The position numbers and the translations under genes were made by a program. The notes beneath the pieces were generated by a model, which saw only the letters and a program-made list of their open reading frames with translations, was not told the DNA's origin and searched no databases. A DNA stretch of 64,000 nucleotides from Branchiostoma belcheri (Eukaryota; Chordata; Leptocardii; Amphioxiformes; Branchiostomatidae). The stretch's first letter is position 1, and each line of letters begins with the position of its first letter. Positions 22,921 to 34,078 of the stretch are shown piece after piece. The DNA lies in NCBI RefSeq assembly GCF_001625305.1, contig NW_017803898.1, forward strand, positions 1,359,813 to 1,423,812. Direction: 5' to 3'.

Positions 22921-23700
22921 GTCAAGAGTGACAATGTAATATGTAATATGAGACATAATTGGTGAGATTACAGTTCAGATAGAGTGGAATTTCCTTTTGA
23001 TACAGTTGTCAGTATATCACTGTTTCTTCACTGTATCATTCTAGCAAAGGATAATACAAGCTCACCATTGAATGTAATTCATAGCTATTTACATGATACT
23101 AATGGTTTTTATTATGGATAGTTTGATACAGATATAATGAATGGGGATGTGCAGATAGTTTTATAAAGCTGTGTAAAGTGGAGTATGTTTCATTGCAATT
23201 AGTGTACAGATGTGACCTTCAAGTGCACTTTGTAAAGTTTTATACTCAATGAAATTGATATTGCTGAAAGAAACATGTGAAATTGGTGCCTTAATATGAC
23301 TGTGAATGTAAACAGGCACACTCATTCAGTTTCATGACTATTAAGCATCAACAAAATAAATAACAAGATTGAGTAAAAACAACATACACTTAAATTCCAT
23401 GATTGGATTCATTTGTGTTTGTGTATGTGTGTGTGCATGTGTGCCACTCACAGAGATGAGGAGACCTACTCAAGTACAAGTAAGTAAGTGTGTGTGTATG
23501 CATACATGTACATACATGTGCCATTTGATTTAGGTTACCTGCATTAATTAATTGGCTGTATGATGACTAAGGCTAATACAAAAGGTTAGCCCTTATGTGA
23601 CTGCACAGAATATACATATGTAGTAAAAATACTGCAATGTAGCCTTGTTAAGGCTTACATTTACACACCAGGTCACCCCTAGTGTTCTAGCCTCAGAGTT
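22921..23700. other. AT-rich intergenic sequence
   Basis: No gene seen. It contains a GTGTGT-rich patch (23408-23520) and repeated ACATGTACATACATG words only. Confidence 0.5.
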
Positions 23701-23714
23701 TGAAGTTCTTGCAT

Positions 23715-24155
23715 CATTTGATGGCCCCCCTCCCCCTTTAAACGTACCTCTAACACCACCTTGTGCATACTGTCTAAAGCGGCCAGATAGTCCTGTGTGT
23801 TGGTGTCGTCCCTGTAGACATGTAAGACGGCCGTACAGGCATGACAGGCCCTGTAGACCTGTAGTACAGTGTTACAGGCTGGCTAGGGCCTGAGCTATCG
23901 CCCCCTCCCCCTTTACGTACCTCCAACACCACCTTGTGCATACTGTCTAAAGCGGCCAGATAGTCCTGTGTGTTGCTGTCGTCTCCGTAGACGTGTAAGA
24001 CGGCTGTACAGGCATGACAGGCCTGTAGACATGTAATTAAGTGTTACAGGTGTGACAGTGTATGTTACAGGCTAAGGCCCCCCTCCCCCTTTTAATTTTA
24101 TACGTACCTCCAGCACCACCTTGTGCATACTGTCTAAACCGGCCAGATATCAATG
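23715..24155 (-). pseudogene. Three tandem copies of an orphan exon-like segment
   Basis: On the minus strand the best copy (about 24031-23930) has a CTACAG acceptor, a 102-nt open segment ending SNTQDYLAALDSMHKVVLE, and a GTACGT donor. A second copy (about 23850-23740) keeps DTNTQDYLAALDSMHKVVLE and the donor but has a shifted acceptor. A third (about 24150-24105) keeps only YLAGLDSMHKVVLE and the donor. The ~180-bp unit includes the flanking CCCCCTCCCCCTTT tract. I do not recognise the parent protein and see no further exons nearby, so these are probably duplicated remnants. Confidence 0.5.
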
Positions 24156-24171
24156 ACATAAAGAGATATAC

Positions 24172-24300
24172 AAGATAGAGCAACAATACTCCAAGACAGA
24201 GCAACAATACTCCAAGATAGAGCAACAATACTCCAAGATAGAGCAACAGTACTCCAAGATAGAGCAATAGTACTCCAAGATTAGAGCAATAGACTGAATA
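24172..24300. repeat. ~21-bp tandem repeat
   Basis: About six units of AGAGCAACAATACTCCAAGAT with minor changes (AACAG, AATAG). It directly follows the exon-like repeats. Confidence 0.8.
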
Positions 24301-24860
24301 GTAATCTGGTACAGTACTTGTGAAATCTTGCACAGTCTTCACATTATAGCATCACTTATTTGTCTTATTATTTCAAACTGGTAGACAGATTGCTGCGGAA
24401 CGGAGAGAGACAGCCATTTCCTATTGTGCATACTATCTATATCGGTTATTATCATATAGCCGGGTGACGTTGACCAATCAGAAGGCTCCATTCCACATTC
24501 TTTATGTCGCCGTAATGTCACAAATAGAGTCAAAATCGGGTATTTATTCATCCCAATCCATACATTAAACAAAATGAATAATCACCCGCATATGACCTCA
24601 GGTGACCCAATAGAACACGGCTCTACTTCTAAAAAATCCAAAAATAACTTGAGTTGTGTTCCAATGGCTCCCATAAGAACACCTGTTCCCTGCCTGTGAC
24701 CCAGATAGAAGACATAGAACATGAACCCCCCAGTGACCTCAGGTGACTCCAGATGGAACAAATATTCTATGTTCTATTCAGCATGTGCAAGGGGTACATT
24801 GTGTCACTCTTCACTGCATCAGTTTGGATAGGCTATCGTGTAAGCTATATGATAATAGCG
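24301..24860. other. Non-coding stretch upstream of kelch copy 2
   Basis: No gene. The phrase GACCTCAGGTGAC occurs twice (about 24595 and 24735) next to GAACA-containing sequence, suggesting a small duplicated segment. Confidence 0.4.
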
Positions 24861-25030
24861 TTAATGTCCCGCCCTTTCTCGGTAAATATGGTGTGATAAA
24901 GCCTTGTCAGTTGCTATAACCACCTCATAAAGCCACCTCGTTCGCTGCGCTCACTTGGTGGCTTTATTCGGTGGTTATAGCAACTGACAAGGCTTTATCA
25001 CACCATATTCACCTCGAGCCGGGACATTAA
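24861..25030. mobile_element. 170-bp hairpin MITE with TTAA ends, just upstream of kelch copy 2
   Basis: The left arm TTAATGTCCCG...ATGGTGTGATAAAGCC and right arm GGCTTTATCACACCAT...CGGGACATTAA are near-perfect inverses over about 70 bp around a GC-rich loop. TTAA at both ends fits piggyBac/Kolobok-type MITEs. It ends 15 bp before an upstream ATG and about 100 bp before the chosen start of the kelch gene. Confidence 0.75.
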
Positions 25031-25128
25031 CCCTTAATTACACCATGTCGCTACATTATGTGGGTAATCAAACTACGAATTCGAATACAGTTCCCATTGG
25101 GAGGTACAGCACCGTAATCATCATTAAC

Positions 25129-28100
25129 ATGGCTGCCGCAGACCAAGAAACCCACGCCAGCTCAGTTCGTCCTCGTTCCTACCAAGACGAGAGCTATCAG
25201 CAGGGGTTTCTTGGAACCGTGGGTGACTTACAGAAGGAAGGGGAACTGCAGGATGTCGTCCTTGAAGTCGAGGACCGGCGGTTTCCCTGCCATCGGCTTG
25301 TTCTGTCCGCGGCCAGCCACTACTTCAGAGCCATGTTTACAAGCGACATGGCGGAAAGTCGGCAGAACACGGTCGTTTTACAGGTAGGGATGGCGGAACG
25401 TTTGGAGTGTTCAAATAGATTGAAAATGCCATAAAAGACCTCCTTGTTGCAAACAAGTGTCTTGATAAGAATACAATCTGCATTCGCCATGCTACTTGAA
25501 ACGTCCGACCGTTTCTTTTTAATTCCTAGAACTATCGCAGAGTGGAACTCGCTGTCACCAAGTACAGCAGTGTACAAAATACTTTTTTGAACCAGGTTGA
25601 ACAGTGGGCAACCTACGACAAAAATTAGGTTGCCCATCAGAGTTTTAGGTTGCCCCACCTATATAAGTTCCTCAAATTAAGTAATGTTACATACACAAGC
25701 CTTTGACAATTTCTAACAGTCTTTAATTAACTGATACTAGTATTATATATAGCCATTGATACCTAAAATTAAAAAGCGTCTGCCGGATACAGTGGTGCAA
25801 GCCAAGTGGGCATGATTTTAGGGGGGGGGGCATTCTTAAAATTCAGGTAGCACACTCTGCTACCTAGGTTAAAAAATAGGTTGCCCCAAGTAAAATTTGG
25901 TTGCCCGGGGCAACTGGGCAACCAGGTATTTTGCACGCTGTACAGTAGGGGTATTATCATCAGATAGCATTAAACAATGTTTAGAGTTAGATGTTCAAGG
26001 GTCAGGTGTAACAAGTCGTTCGGTGTAATGTAGCCAGCTACCTGCGTACCTGCGAAGCTGGCGTATTATGCCAAAAGGCGGTTATATTACGCCAAAGGGT
26101 GGTTATTCCGGCTATACAGATACAGAAGCTGGTGTGTTATGCTGAAGGGCGGTTATACCGGCTATACAGATACTAGTACAGATACGGAAAATCATATATC
26201 CAGTTGGTTGACTAACTGTTTTCTGCACAAAGAAACTAGTAACTCAATGATATAAATGAAAATTTATTTATTGTTTGCTTTATTAACAGTTATATTAATT
26301 AAGTAATCATATTGATGCTACAGGGTTTGGATGCAGACATGTTTGAGGAGATCCTGAGTTACATCTACTCGGGAACCCTCCATGTGTCCCTGGACAGAGT
26401 GCAGCCCCTGTACCAGGCAGCCGACCTCCTCCAACTGGACTATGTGAGAGACACCTGCAGCAGCTACATGGCCATGAACGTGGAGCGCTCCACCTGTGTG
26501 GACCTGTACAAGTTTGCTGATGTTTTCACGGTGGATGTTGTTCTGAACTCTTCTCTGCAGTACATATGTCAGCATTTTGTGGAGGTTGGTCTTCTTTTGC
26601 ATTGTGAGACTTTTAAAAGTTTAATAAAATAATTTTTCATGCATGACATAGCCTCTAGAGACCTAATGATATGAATGGTAGAAACAAATTAGAAAGATAA
26701 CATTTGCAAGGCAAATGCATAATGTTTACCTTCTCATATGGTCTGCTCACAATAGCACATTCACACATATGGTGACAGGAGTCTAAATCACTCTTGCTAT
26801 AAAATTGCAACATTATGTAACCCAACGCCAGTTACCATCATGGTAACAGATAGAATACAGTCATTGACCAGGTCAGTGTTTCGAAGGGAAGAAGAAACAG
26901 CGCAAAAACAATATGTTTTCCTTTGGTGAACATAATTGAGCTATTTGTTGGAACTAATGGCACACATGATACAGCTGAAGTTACCTTTTTGTAAGCAGGA
27001 TGAAAGCATTCACTTGTCCACAGCAGCAGTAGACATCTCTCCAGGATGTTCTATTTGCAGCATATGACCTCCATATGGCCCTGGTGACCCCAAGCTCACA
27101 AAGTGTTGAAGACTTGGTCATCCAGCTTGCTCATAAGCTACGAGCTACTGGTAAAACTTAATCAAGACACATATACTAGTATATGAATAGCCAATTAGTT
27201 TAAAGCATGTCACACCTCTACAGGTTTCCTCCAGTGAGGAGTTCTGCAGCCTGAGTGTGGATCAGCTGACTGAGATCATCAGCCAGGATAAGCTGGAGGT
27301 TAAAGAGGAGACAAGAGTGTGGGAGGCTGTGGTGAGATGGGTGCAGCACAGCAGGGAGGACAGGTGGGCAGCACTATGTTTATGTTAACATATTGTTTTT
27401 GCTCAGTTTCTTCTTCTTCTCCAGTGACCTTGAGTCCTGGTCAATGACCAGAACCAGACTATCTCTCACCATGGTAACTGGTCTTGTGTTATGTTGCAAT
27501 TTTATAGTAGGAGGGATTTAAACTCCTGTCACCATATGTGTGAATGTGTTTGAGTAAGAATTAACAGAGCAGACCATATGTGCGAAGGTAAATATTATGC
27601 ATTTGTTTTGCAATTGTTACTTTTCTAGTTATACAGGTAATGTTATCTTTCATTGGTGTAATTAGTTGATAATTACATGATATTACTGAAGAGACCTGAT
27701 ACTATTGCTGACATGCACGTCAATGTTGATTTTGGACCGTTTAGTCACATGATTCAACATCCCAGTATTTTCTGAAGAGATAAAAAAATATGAAAAAAAA
27801 ATATGACCCAAAACTCTGGCTTCACCTTGTTCCCTACAGACTGCAGCATCTACCCAGCATCCTCCCTCACATCCGCTTCAACCTGCTGACCTCAGATGAC
27901 ACGGCAGCCATCTTGGAACATCCCTTGGTCAGGGAGGATCCTGGGAGTTCTGAGGTCATCAAGAATGTGGTACAATCCAACCAGAAGCCGAGGCTTGCAA
28001 TGACCACGGAAATGGTTCTGTTGTGTCATGATGGGAAGTATGTATAATATTATACTTGTTCTTCTTCTTTTACTCAGTTTTCATGTTTGAATTTCTCCTC

Positions 28101-29099
28101 AGCATTATCTTCCTGAATCCAAGAACCAACATTATATGTCCTTATGTTTAAATGTATCTTGTCTTTTACAGCAGTAAAAAGATGCTGTGGATGAACCCAG
28201 GAAAAGGGAAGTACATCTGGTGTGACTATGACCAACCAGTATCTCCATACAGGGCTGTGGTTACTGGTGATAATGAGATCTATGCCTTGGCTGCAGATCC
28301 AGACTATATCTATCTGTGTAAATACAACCATGTTGAGAACAACTGGGAACAGAAGTCTACCGTGTGCAAAGGATGTAGTGAACCGGGAGTTCCACATGAC
28401 TATCTTATGGAAATCGAAGGACATGATCTTTTTTACCTTGCGATATATCCAGATGTGGCATTGAAGAAATACAACCAGCACACGAATGAGTGGCACGACT
28501 GTTCAACACCTCAAACTAGTGAGCAGTTTGCCTTCATCTTTGCAGTGTCCTGCAATCAGCGAATCTACGTCTTCACACATATAGAAATGCATTGGTACGA
28601 CCCAATGGAAGACCGGTGGTCCAAGAAAGCCCTATCAGACTATGGTCCTGAAGTGGAAGTGGAAGTTAACTTCGGTCCGGTAGTTGCCATGGGTACAGAG
28701 ATCTTTTGGATGGATCCTGGCTCCAAGATGTTGGTGTACGACACAGAAGCAGACAGCTGGTCTGAACATCCAGTCACTAGGTTTCAGGAGATCTCGATCG
28801 AGAATAATCCAGACATTGAATATGGGGCTTTCTTTGTACTCCAAAACACGCTGCATGCAATGGTGGAGTATTCATATGAAGATTACCCGAATCCAGACGA
28901 CGAGCCAAGGCTACTTCAAGAGGTTTTCGTGTATGACAGGCATGAAGGTGTTTGGACAGAGTTATCTGAACTGCCTTTTGGGCGGGAGTGTGTGTACAAT
29001 TGTACAGACGCCGTGGCTCGTATGTACCTACCATATCTGAACGCCAGCAATGCTGACACACAGGATGCAGCAAACCCAGAGGGACCAGATGGTGAATAA
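25129..29099 (+). CDS. BTB-BACK-Kelch (KLHL-type) protein, copy 2, complete (593 aa)
   Basis: Probable Cullin-3 substrate adaptor. Exons: 25129-25383, 26324-26584, 27224-27363, 27840-28037, 28172-29099; phases 0, 0, 2, 2; 1782 nt with no internal stop. BTB covers ~29-165, BACK ~170-275 and the Kelch propeller from ~285 (KMLWMNPGKGKYIWCDYDQP; later WYDPMEDRWSKK and VYDTEADSWSEH blades). 593 aa is the usual KLHL length. The ATG at 25129 (AACATGG) is the one shared with copy 1. An in-frame upstream ATG at 25045 would add 28 residues, but copy 1 lacks that codon. AATAAA at 29181-29186 lies 82 nt after the stop. It differs from copy 1 by scattered substitutions and small in-frame indels. Confidence 0.92.
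25515..26190 (+). mobile_element. CR1/L2-like 3' end in kelch copy 2 intron 1, split by a later insertion
   Basis: AACTATCGCAGAGTGGAACTC at ~25530 and the TGTAACAAGTCGTTCGG...GGCTATACAGATAC tail at 26005-26180 belong to the same retrotransposon 3' end as 3488-3695. About 25572-25945 is foreign to it and rich in GGTTGCCC/GGGCAACC words. The tail words (GGCGGTTATA, GGCTATACAGATAC) are repeated at the end. Confidence 0.6.
26640..26920. repeat. Dispersed MITE-like family 1 copy
   Basis: Words AACATTTGCAAGGCAAATGCATAATGTTTACC, CACATATGGTGACAGGAGTCTAAATC, GTAACCCAACGCCAGTTACCAT and a diverged AGGTCA site. In kelch copy 2 intron 2. Confidence 0.65.
27390..27640. repeat. Dispersed MITE-like family 1 copy (reverse orientation)
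   Basis: Reverse-oriented family words ATATTGTTTTTGCTCAGTTTC, GGTCAATGACC, CCATGGTAACTGG and ATTATGCATTTG, starting about 25 bp downstream of the exon 3 donor of kelch copy 2. Confidence 0.65.
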
Positions 29100-29180
29100 G
29101 GCCTATGAAAAAAATGTTTCTTGTTTCGACCCTAAAAAATACTGCCAACCCTAGCCTTTTTTTTAGATCCCTACAAGGGA

Positions 29181-29186
29181 AATAAA
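29181..29186 (+). terminator. Polyadenylation signal of kelch copy 2
   Basis: AATAAA 82 nt after the TAA stop. Confidence 0.6.
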
Positions 29187-29529
29187 TATTTCGAGCTGAT
29201 CAATTGCAACATTTTCTAGCTCCATGATCTGACACCCGAGTGATGAAATATTATACAATCAGTTTTCCAGCATTGGTATTAAAAATATGAGTGTCCTCAT
29301 GCAAGTTTCACTTTGTTAAACTGTATTGTATAAGTTGGCTCACTAGAAATCACCTAAGTCAATAAAAAAGAAGGAAAAGAAACCTACCTACCTACCCTAT
29401 TCGTTTCAGGACCGAAACAGAAGACACATTTTTGTCCTAGGCCTAACTAACATGCAAGAACGTTCGTGTGAGTTAGTTTTTAGAGTAGGCACAGTATACA
29501 TGTATTGTCAAAGTCAACTTTATACATGT

Positions 29530-29765
29530 AGTACAATGTAACATCTGTGACCATAATATCACCAGGGTCCATAATATTACCACCTTGAGAAATAGTGTGC
29601 TTAAAGATATTTTTACTGCAACATACCCTAGGTATGTACATTTGATGTGTGAAGGAGTGCATACCAAAAGTATGTTGCAGTAAAAATATCTTTAAGCACA
29701 GTTTCTCAAGGTGGCGATATTACTAGTATGGACCCTGGTGATATTATGGACACAGATGTTATATT
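29530..29765. repeat. Foldback element (arms ~90 bp)
   Basis: Left arm (about 29536-29627: AACATCTGTGACCATAATAT to ACTGCAACATAC) and right arm (about 29668-29762: GTATGTTGCAGTAAAAATAT to ACACAGATGTT) are inverses with a ~40-bp spacer. The flanks GGCACAGTATAC...TTTTAT (29490 and 29797) are instead in direct orientation. Confidence 0.75.
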
Positions 29766-30216
29766 TTCATGGAAGAGATACTTTTTAGATTTGGCACAGT
29801 ATACTTTTATTGCCGAAGTTAATTTTATGCACAATAGAAAATAGCTGTTTCTCTAACATTTCTTTAACATGTCAAATTTAACTAAGTGATGCTATAATAT
29901 TGAGTAAACTGAGTAAGATTTCACAACCTCTGTACTGATTCCATTGTTTTGGTATCTTGTTCGTAATTGTTAAAAAAACATGTAAATGATGATGCAATAC
30001 TCTCAGCTTATACACTGTTTATTGTACACATACAAATACATTTTTAACCACATGTTCTGGTTTGAAGAGTTCTAGGGTCTTTACTGCAAGCATAAAACCA
30101 CAATGAATATTTCACAATGTTTGATACAATAACAAAATTGTTCAGGATAATTTGGATGACATCTGTGACAATACAAGTGAAAATACAAGAAAATAAATTC
30201 CTGACTACAAAAATGA

Positions 30217-30405
30217 CGGCAGGCACCACAGACTTTCTGCAACCTATGATTCACTGCTCACGGAGTCACGTGTGTTATCTGCGTGACTTCAGGGAAGCGG
30301 TGGATTGCTCATTCCTTGACAAAGACTGGAGTTGTACAGTCGAAAATTTGGGTGAGTCCAATTTGTTGTGTTGGAAATTGCAGTTTAAACTTGCTTCATA
30401 ATGAT
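30217..30405 (+). repeat. ~185-bp segment duplicated at 34563-34748
   Basis: ACAGACTTTCTGCAACCT through GGAAGCGGTGGATTGCTCAT to CAGTTTAAACTTGCTTCATAA is shared almost exactly with 34570-34748, inside the sulfatase gene. The open frame across it is not matched to any protein I know. The rest of 29100-30434 is non-coding. Confidence 0.75.
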
Positions 30406-30434
30406 TTCTACCAACATAGATGAACTTGCAAGAT

Positions 30435-30535
30435 ACAAAAATGTACATTCAGTTGGTTGAATCAGTTCAGTCCTCATCTACATGGAATTGCATCTCCTTT
30501 TTCTTTCTCTCGGCTTGTCTTCTTTAAGCATACAG
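30435..30535 (-). pseudogene. Fragment of the PET100 3' end
   Basis: ACAAAAATGTACATT...CAGTCCTCATCTACATGGAATTGCATCTCC...CTCTCGGCTTGTCTTC resembles the last coding bases and the 3' end of PET100 at 30750-30835, with indels. A short tandem duplicate lacking the rest of the gene. Confidence 0.6.
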
Positions 30536-30599
30536 TATGTGCAAGGAAGAATGCAGTTTATGATGTAATTTATTAACTAAAACTACTATGTCATTGAAG

Positions 30600-30720
30600 G
30601 TTAGACATCCAGGTAATAAGATATGCCAAAAGACAGTTACTCAAGCAACTGGATATGATTGTGGAAACGGTCAGACGTTTCAGGTAGCATCCACTACCTT
30701 TTCATCAGTGACACTAAGAG
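30600..30720 (-). ncRNA. Repeat with canonical hammerhead-ribozyme-like core
   Basis: On the minus strand CTGATGA (30708-30702), a stem-loop GGTAG-TGGATG-CTACC, then GAAAC (30681-30677) matches the hammerhead core layout. The following ACG-TCTGAC-CGT could form a short stem III. Stem I was not confirmed. Such motifs are known in Penelope-like elements and retrozymes. The adjoining phrase AGTTACTCAAGCAACTGGATATGAT recurs at ~3455, ~26205 and 35595-35665. Confidence 0.45.
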
Positions 30721-30766
30721 ACTGCAGGAGAAAATAGATTCCCGAGTACAAAAATGTACATTTATT

Positions 30767-31581
30767 TCAGTTTTCATCTACATGAAATGCCATTTCATCC
30801 TTTTTCATCCTCTCAGCTTGTCTTTTCCTCATTCTCTCTGCGAACTCTTCCACTTCCTTCCGGTACTCGGGGTTTGAGTACAGCTTCAGACGCTCTTCTC
30901 TGCGTTTTGTCACATGTTCCTCGAAGTAGTCGGGCTGGTTAAAGTACCAGAAGATGCCAACAGGGAAAAAGACGTACACTGACAACCTGGATTGTACAAA
31001 AACAAGACACCAGAGATTTCAAACTACCAGGAAATACATGTAGTTTGCGATAATGAATGTACATCATAGAGCAGTGCATGAATTACATCATATAGTCCAC
31101 TATAGCCTCCTTGATAGAAGAAACTAGTAGCCTAAGTATAGTTTCCCTATGACTTTTCTCTTGCATCTAACTTACTACATTTAAAGCCCCAAAACACTGG
31201 ATAAGTTTGAGCCTAGTGTGCTATGAGTTTGGTACTCAGGCTATTCTGGCATGGGTCTATATCCTTTCTCAATGCAGAATCATAGTACTAAACTTTTACC
31301 TGATTGGGCTAATCAAAGAGATTTAAAATTATTTCAAACCTCCTTGGGCAGGTGCACCAATACCCCATAATATACATATGCATATGAACTGTTTTACATT
31401 GAGGCTGGACTTGTACTGGGAAAAGAAATCGGCATAGACGGAGTGAGTGAGAGGACTTACGGATTTCACAGTATACTGTACTCAAGGTATGTGTACAGAA
31501 CACACACGCTCATTACTTTTCTGCTAGTTGTAACTACAACTTGTAAACGTACCTGAATACCTCTAACCTCCAGTCTCCCAT
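30767..31581 (-). CDS. PET100: PET100 cytochrome c oxidase assembly factor homologue (82 aa)
   Basis: PET100 is a small mitochondrial inner-membrane protein that helps assemble complex IV. Exons: 31581-31553 (MGDWRLEVF) and 30986-30767, joined in phase 2. The product runs RLSVYVFFPVGIFWYFNQP, the N-terminal membrane segment, then a charged helix (YFEEHVTKRREERL; EEFAERMRKRQAERMKK), which matches animal PET100 in layout, in the FPV-FW-NQ motif and in length (~73-82 aa). The TGA stop is followed immediately by AATAAA (complement at 30761-30766), so the 3' end is very compact. A possible 5' UTR intron lies upstream of 31581 (TTTTCCAG acceptor near 31620). Confidence 0.9.
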
Positions 31582-32245
31582 GCTTGGTTGGTTCACTTAG
31601 CCCTCAGTTCAGAAAATCTGGAAAAACATAACAAAATTTGTAGTAAATATCTCTTACACAAGTGCCCCCCTCCCCAATTTGTGAGGGGGGGTCAAATAAC
31701 TTGACGTTTCTCTGGATACAGGAATCTTTTACGAGCCACATATGAAACACTGTTTGTTACTTAAATGTAATAGCCACCGCAATATACCTTACAATACTCC
31801 AGAAGTCCAGGAATGGTAGGAAAGACAGGAAAACTTCGAACGTCGACCTTTCATATCATATGGGCGCCGCCATTTTGTTTTGTGATGTAACACCCTCAAA
31901 CAACGCCACCTTGCGGATCACAAAGTTGTTGCACTGTCGAGTATGGTGAATTATGCTTGGCATATTTCAAAGAAAACCAACCTCTGTTTAGAATATAAAA
32001 GAATTGAAATCGCCCATCGCAATTATATGAACCTACATTTAAGTATTTAGTCGGTTTGAATGTTGTTATACGGTATCTATGCTCCTCGCTATTGGTGTCT
32101 TTGCATTTGAATGCCCTGTTGGAAAGCAAAAGTTTTCATAGTCAAAATGTCAATAAACGTCTTTGTAATGGTTGTTCTATAAAGCAACTTGCTCAAGAAG
32201 TGTGTAAAAACAAAAATTAGGAAAAATAGATATTAAAAAAAAAAC
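31582..32245. other. Upstream region of PET100
   Basis: Promoter side of PET100, including a C-rich/G-rich patch (31664-31692) and GGGCGCCGCCATTTTG (31861-31876), whose GCCGCCATTTTG matches a YY1-type site. No other gene seen. Confidence 0.4.
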
Positions 32246-32333
32246 TCCTTCGAGCCGGATTCGAACCAGCGACCTAAGGATGACAACATGTGTCCGCTAC
32301 AGTCCTCCGCTCTACCAACTGAGCTATCGAAGG
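32246..32333 (-). tRNA. tRNA-Tyr: tRNA-Tyr(GTA) with 15-nt intron, copy 1
   Basis: Minus-strand cloverleaf with acceptor CCTTCGA/TCGAAGG, A box TAGCTCAGTTGG, anticodon loop ACTGTAG with GTA, a 15-nt intron CGGACACATGTTGTC, B box GGTTCGAATCC and discriminator A. tRNA-Tyr genes of animals normally carry an intron after position 37. Confidence 0.95.
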
Positions 32334-33132
32334 GAGCTGGCAACCCCGGAGGAAAATTTGGCAGGTGTACACCCCCTGCAAGACGCTTCAACCTTGCGAA
32401 AGCTTACCACTGATTCGTCTACACATATATCTTAATGGTGCTTTTAAGAAGAATGAAGAAGCTTAAGAGGTAAAGATAAAACACAGAATACTGTAGTTTC
32501 CCTATTACTAGCTAACTTATTGTATTCAAGAAAGTTATATATAAGTAGCTAAGAGGCTATAGCCCCATTTAGGCAATAAACTTCATTGCCATTGTCGTAG
32601 CTGATAGTAAGAATTGGCTGATCATGAAAGCGTGTATTGCAGACAATTCTGCTTACTTTTTAATCATGATACTAAAGTATTTGTTTTGTATATGCCCTTT
32701 GATTTGTTTGTGGTAATGTTAATTTTTATCAAGCTGAATGTTTGGCGAGCAAATAGACAAAAGATTGCTTTTCTATCTACTGAACTTTGTCTTCTACAAG
32801 CCAACCACATCTGTTATTCATAATAACACCCCAGTCCCGACGGACCCCTTCCGAAATTGGATTTGAGTGATGAGAGTTCTTGTGCATGTGGTGTTGGATT
32901 ACATTATGTAGCAAGTTGGAGGGGCTGGTTACCATATACATGTATACTTTAGTTTGAGTAAGAGTAAACAGAGTAGTACATGTAGTTATGTGAACGTAAA
33001 CATGATGTGTTTGTTTTACAAACATTCTTACACATCAATTCTAGAAACTGTCTGATATCAACTGCAATATGTTTTCTATTAGTAAGTAAATGCTCCTACA
33101 GAAATGTTGGCCTGGCTTGCATACATGAATAT
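32334..33132. other. Non-coding stretch between tRNA-Tyr copies 1 and 2
   Basis: AT-rich and no gene seen. 32820-33010 holds decayed family 1 words (GTTGGATTACATTATGTAGCAAG, AGAGTAAACAGAGTAGTACATG). Confidence 0.4.
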
Positions 33133-33220
33133 CCTTCGATAGCTCAGTTGGTAGAGCGGAGGACTGTAGCGGACACATGTTGTCATCCTTAGGTCGCTGG
33201 TTCGAATCCGGCTCGAAGGA
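33133..33220 (+). tRNA. tRNA-Tyr: tRNA-Tyr(GTA) with 15-nt intron, copy 2
   Basis: Same sequence as copy 1 on the plus strand, with the intron at 33170-33184. A pol III terminator TTTTTT follows at 33225. Confidence 0.95.
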
Positions 33221-33527
33221 GTTCTTTTTTAGATTCTCAATGATATGTCAAAGAGTTTTTTTTTAAGAGTACGTATCATAAAGCAGGTGGTAACGAAAGT
33301 AAACAATAATTTGAACTTAAGATATTTTTTTCATCACTGCAAAAATGGTTCTGTATATATCAATTTACGGATTGTACAATTTCTACATATGAAACTTAAC
33401 TGTGTAACAAGCAAACAACAGGGTCTTGTTATGTATTTAAAGTTTATTTACTTGCTTCCACATGTTGAAGTTCAATTTACAGTTTGTCATTGTTGCTATT
33501 TGATTATATAAAATGTATCTAAAAAAC

Positions 33528-33615
33528 TCCTTCGAGCCGGATTCGAACCAGCGACCTAAGGATGACAACATGTGTCCGCTACAGTCCTCCGCTCTACCAA
33601 CTGAGCTATCGAAGG
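33528..33615 (-). tRNA. tRNA-Tyr: tRNA-Tyr(GTA) with 15-nt intron, copy 3
   Basis: Identical body and intron to copy 1. The downstream run TTTTTT (complement at 33521-33526) is the pol III terminator. Its 5' flank (33616-33690) resembles the 5' flank of copy 4 over about 75 bp. Confidence 0.95.
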
Positions 33616-33919
33616 AACGATAACGCTGTGCGAAGATGCATGGATCACAAGTGTACCGCATTGAACCCTCTTGCAGAAAACGTTTTCTTTGATAAATTTA
33701 GTGATAATAATGAAATTTACGTGGTCATTAATGTTGAACAAACTGACTAAACACATAGAGTATGGTATGCCGAATAATAATATACTGTTTATTTTCATTT
33801 ATTCACATTTTCACCTTTTCCTTAATTGATTTCGTCATTCTATGACATTAGTATCGTTTTCCAATACTTTTTGCAACATACAACATATATTCGCTCAAAA
33901 TATTTATAATTTAATATTT

Positions 33920-33995
33920 ATGAAACTTTTTTTTTGGCAACAGACGAAAATTTAATATTTATGAAACTTTTTTTTTGGCAACAGACGAAAATTAA
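33920..33995. repeat. Direct duplication of a ~46-bp segment
   Basis: AATATTTATGAAACTTTTTTTTTGGCAACAGACGAAAATT occurs twice in tandem, followed by AATGCGCGCGCACATGTCAT, which resembles the interior/end of the Harbinger-like MITE at 37454-37830. Confidence 0.8.
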
Positions 33996-34078
33996 TGCGC
34001 GCGCACATGTCATCTAAATAATCAAATCAACATGGCCAGATTAAAGAGAAACAATTACTTGGGCATTTTAGGTACAGC

